Assembly: GCA_949316235.1 (NCBI GenBank) | Contig: OX438744.1 | Coordinates: 34,530,778 to 34,594,777, forward strand | DNA: 64,000 nt | Direction of reading: 5' to 3' | Origin: Oegoconia quadripuncta | Lineage: Eukaryota > Arthropoda > Insecta > Lepidoptera > Autostichidae | Shown here: piece by piece, positions 55,827 through 64,000 of the stretch | Numbering within the stretch: position 1 is the stretch's first letter | Layout: every line of letters starts with the position of its first letter | Made by a program: the position numbers and the translations under genes | Notes under the pieces: model-generated | Seen by the model: the letters and a program-made list of their open reading frames with translations, nothing else | Told to the model about the DNA's origin: nothing | The model's database searches: none

Positions 55827-56287
55827 TAGTGTTGCCAGATGTCCCGATTTTCAGGCCGCTAGGGACACGTCCCGTCAGCACTCTGGGCTTATTCATCTGA
55901 GTAAGACAAGTAGGAAACCGTACTTGAAAAGAGAGACACCCAAAGTTCCGCTTTTTCATCTAAGTAATCCAATCGGACATAGTATTACTTTAAAAAGAAA
56001 GGGACACCCAAAGTCCTGGGTTTTTTTATCTTCTTTGAGGGACTGGCTATCTCACTTTTAACAACCGGAACACAACAATGCTATTAACAGTGCGGCAGAC
56101 TTAGATAAGATGGTGGTAGCTAGCCAGGCGATCATTTAAAATGCTCTACCACCAACCAAAACCGAGTACTAAACATGCACCCCGCTGGGGATCGAATCCG
56201 CGACCTCCGATTCGTAAACTCTATGTTGTTTACATTGAAACACGGAGGCGGTTGGTTAAATTTTGGAAAACGAATCTAGCAACACTA
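55827..56287. mobile_element. Non-autonomous hAT-type element containing SINE-A
   Basis: Terminal inverted repeats TAGTGTTGCCAGAT and TAGTGTTGCTAGAT (right end read inwards) are bordered by GTAGGGAC on both sides (55819-55826 and 56288-56295). An 8-bp duplication of the form nTnnnnAn with TAGTG/CAGTG-type ends is the hallmark of hAT transposons. There is no transposase frame. Inside are two related blocks, GAGACACCCAAAGTTCC and GGGACACCCAAAGTCC, and a SINE-A piece at 56035-56252. Confidence 0.78.
56035..56252 (-). repeat. SINE-A copy lacking its 3' third, inside the hAT element
   Basis: From GAGGGACTGGCTATCTCAC through CGGAACACAACAATGC, GGTGGTAGCTAGCCAGGCG and CACCCCGCTGGGGATCGAAT to the head CACGGAGGCGG. 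The poly(A) and 3' third (CATCAGGTGTGATTGAGG) are absent, so it did not simply insert as a complete SINE. Either the end was deleted or the element captured a SINE piece. Confidence 0.85.
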
Positions 56288-56384
56288 GTAGGGACTGAAC
56301 ACTTTTTCGTCGAAGGTATCAAGGGAATTTCCTTATTCCCTTAAGGACGAATTTATTACCTTTAAATTATTTTCATCGTCAGCT

Positions 56385-56740
56385 TTACACGTCCCCACTA
56401 ATAGGACACAGCCTACTGGAAGAGGGATCATAATCCGCCACGCGAATTGTGGGTTTGTGGCCCAGATAGTCATTGTTTTTAAGCCGTCCCTATAGGCCAT
56501 CGACTTGGGCTTAACGACTTTTTTCTTTTTTTTTATGCACAACGGGTTCGTACTTGACCTCAATCACACCTCATGTTAAGTGAAGATGAGGTCGAAGCGT
56601 ACTGACCCGGAAACCCCATCACATTTGGGGGACTGGCTATCTTATCTTATATGTGATTAAAACATCACTAGGGATCCATGCAACTGAGTGACTGAAAACG
56701 TTTAGCGAATGCGACTGCGTCAGGAGTGCAAAATTATTTT
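56385..56740. repeat. Rep-4 copy split by SINE-A
   Basis: ACACAGCCTACTGGAAGAGG, CCCTATAGGCCATCGACTTG and GGCTTAACGACTT (to about 56519) correspond to the first half of Rep-4. After the SINE-A copy the second half resumes with AACGTTTAGCGAATGCGACT at about 56698 (compare 47999-48030). Confidence 0.5.
56526..56650 (-). repeat. SINE-A 3' part inside Rep-4
   Basis: Antisense poly(A), ATGCACAACGGGTTCGTAC, CACACCTCATGTTAAGTG, CGTACTGACCCGGAAACCCC, then ACTGGCTATCTTATCTTAT, where it stops. The tRNA-like head and the AGGTGGAA segment are missing. Confidence 0.88.
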
Positions 56741-57993
56741 ATATAATACAGTAAGCTTTAACACATTCACATTAATATTCTTCAAAAATTCTTCACCAAT
56801 TCTTCACATTTCTATTGATACGCCATCGCTCCCATTCACTATGTCGACTCCCAAGAATTCCATTTCTACATATTCCTTTCAAATAGCTATCGGGGCGCGC
56901 CTCGACCTGCCCTGTGGAGGTGATTTGGCCTTTGACAAATATTGGCCCAATAGAATATTGGGGCGCACGTAGGTATATTGCTGGTAAGATGGGGGTTATA
57001 CCAGCCAAGTTTATTGGAATTCAAGATTTGAATATTTCATTGAATAATATTGGGTTATTAGGGATAGTTGAGCTTGGGGAGTTTTATTTAGATTGTACGA
57101 GTATTTACGGGGCTACAATAAACTGTGTTATTTGATGCCATTTCCATTCAATTCAAATAACAATAACAGTTAACATGTAGTAGAACAAAATACGTATTTT
57201 ACACAGTCAGAAAAAATGTACTTAACTGCCCATTAAAGACAATATTACTGTTCGAAATATATCGAAACAGATATGTCTGTCAATTTCGATGTAGTCGCAA
57301 GTTATCCAAACGAATGATTTGTAATTCGGTCGTATTGCAACTCTGTTTTATCGACACAATGTTGCACATAAAATAAAAATAATAATGATAAACGATTGCT
57401 TTTATTTATTATTAGTGTGTTGTTATGAGATGACAGTCGATAAAACAGTACCGAGTAATATCTGATTAATGTAAAACGAAAACAAACGGCTCTATATGAA
57501 CCGCATTTACCCGATTTAACCCGACGAAATTAACTTAAGTTGCTTAGCCACTAGCCAGGATTCATAACTGTCAACGTCAAATGCGAGTCTCTTTCCTGCA
57601 ATATGTCAGGAAAAAAAATGTATAATTATGTGTGTTGCTGTTTGTACAGGCAGTGGCATGCACAGCATATAATTAAATGAAATGAATTTATTTACACTAG
57701 ATATGTAATTACAGATGAAAGTATTTATATAAGGAGTATCTCATATTTAGGCGTATTTCACGACATGCAAATATCGTTAAGACAGTCAACACAAACAAAA
57801 TTAAAAAATAAACGATATGCAATCCAAGAATTCCTGAACAGATTAAAATGAGCGCACAATCAACCATTCTTGCAAAGACTTTTCGAATTGTTTACAGGGC
57901 ATGTTTTTTTAAATGTGTTGGGACGTGATTAGATATTTTTATACACATAGAATAACGTTTTTTTTGTTTACGCGTAGTTTTTGGGATGATATA
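56741..57993. other. Unassigned sequence
   Basis: At 56793-57008 a 71-codon minus-strand frame (TGQVEARPDSYLKGICRNG) overlaps plus-strand frames of 73-87 codons in a GC-richer patch. No family is recognised. The rest is AT-rich and featureless to me. Confidence 0.35.
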
Positions 57994-58404
57994 TTAGGTT
58001 CTTACCTATGAAATTGGCGTTTTGTATGAAGAATTTCACTAAGACTGTTTTCTCCATACAAATATTTTTGATTTTTTTTTGGGAACGGCAAATCCAAATT
58101 TAGCTAAACTTTGTGTGTATTATCGGATAACATTAATTTAGGTATAGGCAGCGTTAATTTTTAAAAGTAACCGCTTTATAAAAGTTTAAACGAATCCAGG
58201 AAATGATTATGTGAAAAGAGCTATGTTCAAATTTTTTTATTATGTGATTTAGCCCAGAAATTAAAAATATTTCATGTGAAACCTTGAAATAATATTCCAT
58301 TTTCCAAATAAAAAACAAATTTGGATATAGCTTAGAAAATCGTAGGAATTGGTACATATGATTAACGAAGAAAAAAAACTCCAATTTCATAGGTAAAGAC
58401 CCAA
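57994..58404. mobile_element. Mariner-type MITE, copy 2
   Basis: 411 bp with inverted ends TTAGGTTCTTACCTATGAAA and TTGGGTCTTTACCTATGAAA (right end read inwards), flanked by TA on each side (57992-57993 and 58405-58406). The body matches copy 1 at 48383-48732 in the opposite orientation and is about 60 bp longer. It lacks a transposase. The 78-codon minus-strand frame is only the repeat read through. Confidence 0.8.
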
Positions 58405-58528
58405 TATATTGTCACATGGGTAGGCAGAATGATAAAATTTGCTATTAAACGTGAAAAAATACAACTACAAAATAATAACTTACTGTTATAGCAATTCTCG
58501 CAACTGTTTAGAATATTTCTGTTCATCA

Positions 58529-58825
58529 TCATGAATCAGCTATCTTGATAATGCATTTCGACGAAAGCTTAAATAGCGTAGGCACTGCCTTTCTGCCTGA
58601 AATGGAGGGCACGCAACTGCTGACAAGTACTCCATCCATGTGCAAAAAATCACAGCCTTTAAGATTATCGCAAGTTAAAAGTGTACCCTTACTGCTAGTG
58701 TAAATACACACGCTGAGTTCTAAACTAAGAATTCCAGACCGCTCCAAATCATTTGCTGTGTGATCAAATACAGAGGGAACGATGGTGACCTGAGCACCAT
58801 TAACCGAAGTATTAAATGAATTCAT
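58529..58825 (-). other. Unassigned 98-codon open frame
   Basis: ATG at 58825, starting MNSFNTSVNGAQVTIVPSVF. It overlaps the stop of the candidate exon at 58822-59001 by the four bases ATGA, in a different phase. It has balanced composition and several Cys but no domain that I recognise. It might continue the upstream frame through a frameshift, or be chance. Confidence 0.2.
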
Positions 58826-59001
58826 CCCAACAACACTCCTATGGCATCAGTTTCCCAACTTTCCGATGAGGAGTCAATAACAGATATTCCGTAACAATTT
58901 GTACGTTTGTAATGTCGTTTCCAGAGTAATTTGAACCGGCCTCCACCGCCGGTCCTATCGGGGAATTTATTAAATTTCACTCCAGCCCTTCCGGCATAGA
59001 G
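58822..59001 (-). other. Candidate terminal exon (weak)
   Basis: On the minus strand, TTTATATTTCTAG (59014-59002) looks like a 3' splice site. Right after it an open frame of 59 codons runs to TGA 58822: LYAGRAGVKFNKFPDRTGGG, GRFKLLWKRHYKRTNCYGIS, then VIDSSSESWETDAIGVLLG. The block is richer in GC than its surroundings. I recognise no family. There is no donor or partner exon that I can point to, and transposon remnants lie on both sides, so an eroded element gene is an equally good reading. Confidence 0.22.
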
Positions 59002-59053
59002 CTAGAAATATAAAGTGGTGAAATGGGAATACAATGTTATAATATAGAAGGAT

Positions 59054-59405
59054 TCTCTACGTGATCGGATCAGGAATTAAGAAATCTGTAGGCGAATGAA
59101 GGTCACTGACATAGCCCAGATTAGTAAGTTGAAGTGGCAGTCGGCAGGGCACATGGCTCGAAGAACTGATGGCCGGTGGGGCTTTAAAGTGCCCGAGTGG
59201 AGACCACGCATCAGCAAGCGCAGTGGAGGACGTCCACTCACAAGGTGGACAGACGAGCTGATAAAGATCGCGGGTAATCGCTGGATTCAGGCGGTTTCCA
59301 ACTGGTCACTCTGGAATTCTATGGGGAGGCCTATATTCAGCAGTAGATGTTCTTTGGCTGGTGGTTTAGGATTCGGGAAAGACTGACGCGAGAAGGGAGT
59401 TCCAT
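59054..59405 (+). pseudogene. RTE-type reverse-transcriptase C-terminus
   Basis: Reads SLRDRIRN, a TAA stop, EICRRMKVTDIAQISKLKWQ, then SAGHMARRTDGRWGF, PEWRPRISKRSGGRPLTRWT, DELIKIAGNRWIQAVSNWS. The series KLKW..AGH.ARR.DGRW, EWRP..GKR..GRP..RW.D and AG..W...A...S.W is, from memory, the C-terminal region of insect RTE-clade polymerases. Near 59320 a one-base loss moves the expected GEAYIQQ end to another phase, where it is followed by TAG. The endonuclease and polymerase core are missing. The apparent ATG start at 59096 is internal. Confidence 0.8.
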
Positions 59406-59602
59406 TCCTTGGCTGTTCGCAATGTGAATAAAGAATCGTACTGCTTAGTGCGAATATTCGGTATGTCATACGGGTGGAATCCTATCTAGTAGTAGATGTA
59501 GGTAGTAGTAGAAGATAAAATGGCGATTGAAATAAGATTATGTATCTAAGTATTTACCTATAAATTGAAAATTTAGAGAACGCTCGAAAGACTGGATCTT
59601 CT

Positions 59603-59790
59603 AATTAATATTATAAATGCGAAAGTTTGGATGTTTGTTTGTTACTCAATCACGGCGAAACGGATGAACGGATTTGGATGAAATTTGGTAAACATAGGAT
59701 TATCCCGATAAAGTGAGTAATTCCCGCGGGATAAACAAATTTACGCGATAAAGTGATTCCACACAGGCGAAGCCGCGGGGGGAAAATTAG
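59603..59790 (+). repeat. Rep-1 copy, full length
   Basis: Starts AATATTATAAATGCGAAAG, TTTGGATGTTTGTTTGTTAC, CACGGCGAAACGGATGAACG, GATTTGGATGAAATTTGG, then CCCGATAAAGTGAGTAATTC, and ends AGGCGAAGCCGCGGGGGG followed by AAAATTAGT. It is the most complete example of this repeat in the window. Confidence 0.75.
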
Positions 59791-59792
59791 TT

Positions 59793-59960
59793 TATAATAA
59801 TATCATCCAAATCGAAACGGCTTAACCTATTTCCACCAAACATGGCTAAGAACAACCTCGCGAACACCAGCCTTCGAAAATAAATAAAACCGTATCTAAA
59901 TCAGTTCAGCAGTATTGGCGCTACAATACCACACAGTATACACAAGCTTCAAACTTTAAT
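59793..59960 (+). repeat. Rep-3 fragment
   Basis: ATCATCCAAATCGAAACGGC with CTATTTCCACCAAACATGG parallels 22787-22860. The typical GTCGTTTTTCG end is absent. Confidence 0.45.
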
Positions 59961-60424
59961 ACCTCCCTTTAGGCTTCAGCGAATTAAATAGAAACAAAGG
60001 GTCCACGGAAAGAATGAGTATTCTCCATTTTTTCCAATTTTCCTATTTGATTCAATGGGACCAATTTGAATGTATCTACTCTCTTTTATAAAAGAAATCA
60101 CGCGAATTAACCGCCAAGTCTCGTGTACATATATATAAAAAAAACTTTTTTGACTTTGACTTTGACTTGACTTAACCTCTTCCTTTTAAAAGTCTGTTAA
60201 AAATGTCCTAATAATGATAGGTGCAATAATTAGACCCTTTTTAAACTGGTCGTACGAGGTCCGTTTCTTGTTTGTTTCGTCCATTGAAGGTATCCTTCCG
60301 GGGTTTAATGATGCCGTCCATCGCTGCTCGACTTCTGCCTAAACTGTTAACTTTGCATGTCCATTCTATAACGTTATTTTATGATAACATTCACTGTTAC
60401 CTTTAGTTTAATGTTTTTCAATAG
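59961..60424. other. Unassigned; short LINE-like tail
   Basis: AAAAAAAACTTTTTTGACTTTG at 60138-60175 is a LINE-B-like tail (repeated GACTTT). Otherwise nothing is recognised. Confidence 0.35.
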
Positions 60425-60610
60425 TATGTACGTAGATTTCTATGTTACCTACTGTAGCCTTGGCTGATTGTGGATTGTGGAAAGTGCAGTTCGTTAGAAT
60501 CGTCTTGATCCCTGAAGTCATAGGATACATTTTATGGTAAAAAATACAACATGGCGCTCGTGAAATACTAAATATGCTGTCTGTTTTTTTTTGGTTTTTA
60601 GAATTATGTG
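60425..60610 (+). repeat. Rep-2 copy, 5'-truncated
   Basis: GTAGATTTCTATGTTACC, TCGTCTTGATCCCTGAAG, CATAGGATACATTTTATGG and AACATGGCGCTCGTG, in the same order as 22500-22640 and 37780-37920. Confidence 0.6.
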
Positions 60611-61307
60611 GTTATTAATATATTTATTTTCAGACACAATGAAGTAAGGTCTACAATAAAGTTATTCTTTTATAGCGTTTAATTCTCCATCATGAGACTC
60701 TGGTCGCCTTATATTATTCTAGCACGCACAAAGGCTAGTGAATTTTTTATATTGAATTTCTGGATTCCTGTCCCCATCTTCATCATCATAAAGCATTTTT
60801 TTCCCTGATTGTACAAAAGTGACATATGAACACTTTCTTATGACATACAGTTTTCAACATAACAAGAAAATGAGAGTAGGTATTAGTAACCAGATTAAGG
60901 TCCCACACACGCTAGCGTACTATAACTATTGACCGAGGCATTAGGTAATATAATTCATGCTATCGTGTAGCCGACCGTACTCAGACAGGAAGCAATACAG
61001 AACAACTAATTTATTGGCTATTTGGACCTATGATCAGATTACTTGTCAAAACAAATCAAACGAACCCAAAATCGATGGGACTGTATTGTTTCATTACAGA
61101 ATTCCTATGGTCACCTTCTGACTTCATCGTCAAACCAACTCAAAGACACCCTATTGCATCATCAACTTCCATTTTACCGGCAAGTGGTTCAAATTATACT
61201 TCTAAGATTTCACCCGATCCTCCAAACAAATAACGAAGGCACGTCAACTAAAAGCTCCTGAAAAAGCTTAGGTACCCAGCACTTCCCAGGGTTCAGACCT
61301 AGTATTA
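60611..61307. other. Unassigned sequence
   Basis: Two overlapping frames of 67-72 codons at 61030-61261 have no known domain. No repeat recognised. Confidence 0.4.
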
Positions 61308-61649
61308 TTTTTTTTTTATGCACAACGGGTTGGTACATGACCTCAATCACACCTGATGTTAAGTGAAGATGAGGTCGAAGGTGGAAGCGTACTGATCCGG
61401 AAACCCCAACACATTTGGGGGACTGGCTATCTTATCTTTCACAACCGGAACACAACAATGCTATTAACATTGCTGCTTGGCGGCAGATTTAGATAAGATA
61501 AGATAAGATTAGTCGTAGCTAGCCAGTCGAACATTTAAAATGCCCTACCACCAACCAAACCGAGTACTTAAACAAGTACCCCGCTGGGGATCGAACCCGC
61601 GACCTCCGAATCGTAAACCCAATGTTGTTTACATTGAGCCACGGAGGCG
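61308..61649 (-). repeat. SINE-A copy, full length, with GATAA expansion
   Basis: All blocks from the antisense poly(A) to the head (GAGCCACGGAGGC) are present. The normally single GATAAGAT motif is expanded to GATAAGATAAGATAAGATT at about 61494-61510. Box B (GGGGATCGAACCCGCGACC) is perfect. Confidence 0.92.
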
Positions 61650-62721
61650 GTTAAATATCTGACTTCCATGGGCAATGAATTCATTCTTTCGCCATTCATG
61701 ATTGATTAAGGCCCGACTATTGGTCAAAATTGATGATTGTCGTTGGAGTTAATACCCATTGAGTTAGACAATGAGTGTGCTGTTAAGTCTCGCGTCCCAC
61801 ATTTGGGATACTTGTTTAATTATTTGAATATTCTGTCCAGTTTTGAATAGCGTATTTGTAATTAGAGTACCTTAATAAGTAAAGGCTTCCGTTAATTAGT
61901 ACTGGACTTTATAACTATATCTCAGATTGCTATCCCCGTGGTGAAGCAGAAAATGATCTACTCCGAACTACAGGATATATAAGTTTTATGAACAAAAGGT
62001 AATCTCAGCTCAATTATAACCGTTGTTATAGCTGAACTATTAGAGTTCAGCTATTATAACTGAACTATAAAATCGGACAGTTAAGCTTTGGACGTTTAAA
62101 GCTATAAAATAACTTATTAGTGAGGAGGTGTACGAGAAATAGAATTGGTAGTTGTATTTTTGTAAAATGATGTAGGGTAAGTGGGAGAGTTCGAATCTTG
62201 ATGCTTAATGAAAAAAATATAATAATAATAAACTTACAGAATAACATACATAATAATAATATCTTATTTTAATAATTTGTCACGGATTGTTATGCTGGCG
62301 TACAATTTTGCAGTCTTCTACAAGTCCGTCTTTATGAAGGTGTCCAGGTGATCAGTATTCGAGCCACAAACGTTTTAAAATGGACGTAGTGGCTGGAATC
62401 CAGGGAGTCTACCTTCATAAGGTACTTCGTCTTCAGAGGGATGTAATCTACCACATCCTGCGCAGAGATGGTATGATGCAGGCCGGGACACATACCCATC
62501 ATATACCTTTAAAGTAAATTCTCCAAATTTTTATTTTCAAAATTTTGTATGGCTGTCTTATACCCCTTCCCATATTACATGTAATTATAAAACTGCACTA
62601 AAGTTCATGTATAAATGACGTCGAGTCCATTATTAAGTAGAGGTTGTATAGCTCAGACTCACACATATTATAAATACCATCAGTTTTTTTCTATAGTATT
62701 CTATCTTTACCTTAATTAACT
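61650..62721. other. Unassigned; perfect small hairpin
   Basis: At 62028-62053 ATAGCTGAACT and AGTTCAGCTAT form an 11-bp stem with a 5-base loop, followed by further GAACTATAA repeats. Around 62380-62480 a GC-richer piece has no recognised content. Confidence 0.4.
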
Positions 62722-63051
62722 GCCTCCGTGGCTCAATGTAAACAACATTAGGTTTACGATTCGGAGGTCGCGGGTTCGATCCCCAGCGGGGTATATGTTT
62801 AAGTACTCGATTTGGTTGGTGATAGGCCATTTTAAATGTCCGCCTGACTAGCTACCACCATCTTATATCTAAATTTGCCGCCAAGCAGCAATGTTAATAG
62901 CATTGTTGTGTTCCGGTTGTCAGAGATAAGATAGCCAGTCCCCCAAATGTGTTGGGGTTTCCGGGTCAGTACGCTTCCACCTTCGACCTCATCTTCACTT
63001 AACATCAGGTGTGATTGAGGTCAAGTACGAACCCGTCGTGCATAAAAAAAA
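62722..63051 (+). repeat. SINE-A copy, full length reference
   Basis: 330 bp: GCCTCCGTGGCTCAATGTAA (box A), GGTCGCGGGTTCGATCCCC (box B), TAAGTACTCGATTTGGTTGG, GCCTGACTAGCTACCACC, CCGCCAAGCAGCAATG, GTGTTGGGGTTTCCGGGTC, CATCTTCACTTAACATCAGG, AACCCGTCGTGCAT and poly(A). The head-body-poly(A) layout and internal promoter boxes define a tRNA-derived SINE transcribed by polymerase III and mobilised by a LINE. No clear target duplication is left. Confidence 0.94.
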
Positions 63052-64000
63052 TGTACGACAAATTTATATCATTCATTGTCTAGTTTAGTGCCCGATTAAT
63101 GCCTAGATTATAAAATTAATGTATGAGGCTAGAAATAAGCAAAGGCATGAGGGATGTCACAATAAAATCTATTCTATACTTCTTTTTCTTAGCGAGTCGA
63201 TGACAAAAATATCAAATTCTTGAGGATCAAAATACAGCCACGCATACCGCATTGTCTGTGGCATCATAAAGGTCCTTTAGCGTACGAGTACAAGTGTCGT
63301 GTGTTGTCTTTCTATTCTATTTTGAACTTTGGCCTAAATGTTCTGCCCAGGCTCGAATCCAAAACTTCTAACACCATCATAATTTGTTGTTGAGCTAATC
63401 TCCAATGCGACTGCCGGAACACCCAACTAGATATTGCCGTGTTATACCAACACCCGTTATTAAAGTATTACGTCAAAGTACGTCGGGAAAGATATCGTTG
63501 TTGTCAAAGGCGATTTCGAAGTAATTGCTACGTCCTTTTTATCGGCACTTTTATTCCTTCCTCTGTGTAATTAAACAGTGTTTCCGCTTTTAATTGATAG
63601 TTCTTTTTTCTTTTGTTGCCTATTAATCGTTGAGTTTTGAAGAATAAAATGATTGGCCTGATTTGTTTTATTGATTTAATGTTACTGTCACCTTGGCTTC
63701 TGTTGTAAAGGACGGTACGTAGGGCCAAATGTATATGGGTCAAGTGGACATTCGGATTGTGTGTCCAATTAATGAAATTCGAAATACCTAATCAATATTT
63801 TCCTTGCATCAACTCGACACACAAATATTTTTGTATTTTTGCCCATGTCCTGTTTAGTGAAGCTTAAATTAAAAAAAAAAATTGTCACCAACTAACTGGA
63901 CACAAGCATTGTTTTCACATTAAAAGATACTTCTGGCAAAATACTTGCCTGAAGTGTTGAACAAAATTCTAAATAAAATATATCAAATAGAGCAGAAAGA
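63052..64000. other. Unassigned sequence to window end
   Basis: A tRNA-like box B in antisense (GGCTCGAATCC, about 63351-63361) may be an old SINE trace. No exon or other repeat recognised. Confidence 0.35.

Noticed and set aside
48340..58390. Two similar open frames (83 codons at 48340-48591 plus, 78 codons at 58154-58390 minus) sharing the text KLEFFFF and SKLYPNLFFIWK, which looked like a small conserved protein family
   Set aside because: Both lie inside copies of the same mariner-type MITE and begin in its terminal repeat (ATGAAATTGGAG). The similarity is explained by DNA homology of the repeat.
59096..59386. A 96-residue basic host protein
   Set aside because: The motifs are those of an RTE-type polymerase C-terminus. 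An in-frame stop just upstream and a frameshift near 59320 show a relic.

Overview
The window is AT-rich, repeat-dense eukaryotic DNA. Its interspersed repeats point to Lepidoptera (butterfly or moth): tRNA-headed SINEs, LINE 3' ends carrying AAGGCCGGCAACGC and GGTGACCCGTATGCTC, a repeat ending GCGAAGCCGCGGG, and (CAATA)n LINE tails. The species cannot be named from this. No intact host protein-coding gene, rRNA or functional tRNA gene was found. The only candidate host exon is a 59-codon open block behind a splice-acceptor-like site at 58822-59001 (-), and that call is weak. The window is best read as intergenic or intronic sequence that is a graveyard of mobile elements. Family names below (SINE-A, LINE-A, Rep-1 and so on) are mine and mean only 'sequences in this window that match each other'.

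Layout. 0-11 kb: sparse SINE and LINE tails in otherwise unassigned sequence. 11.9-26 kb: repeat-rich, with LINE-A fragments, SINE-A and SINE-B copies, a PIF/Harbinger-type DNA element (20364-21533) inserted in a LINE-A copy, a nested Rep-2/SINE-A block, LINE-B and a foldback MITE. 26-36 kb: nearly repeat-free and non-coding as far as I can read. 36-48 kb: dense SINE and LINE copies with nested insertions. 48-60 kb: the richest part. It holds two mariner-type MITEs, two related reverse-transcriptase C-terminal modules, a broken Crypton-like tyrosine-recombinase N-terminus beside a GC-rich palindrome, a LINE C-terminus with its own 3' tail, a 349-bp MITE with ~50-bp terminal repeats, a TA-flanked terminal-repeat element carrying a SINE, a hAT-type element with an 8-bp target duplication carrying a SINE piece, and an RTE-type reverse-transcriptase remnant. 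60-64 kb: two near full-length SINE-A copies and unassigned DNA.

How the parts relate. SINE-A has about 18 recognisable copies on both strands. Nested insertions give relative ages: LINE-A is older than the Harbinger-type element, SINE-B is older than the LINE-E tail inside it, and Rep-2 and Rep-4 are older than the SINE-A copies that split them. Every protein remnant seen (LINE, RTE, Harbinger, Crypton-like) is truncated, frameshifted or carries stops, so nothing here looks able to move by itself. All calls come from reading one sequence by eye. Family names rest on remembered domain motifs, and copy boundaries are usually good to within about 5-15 bases.
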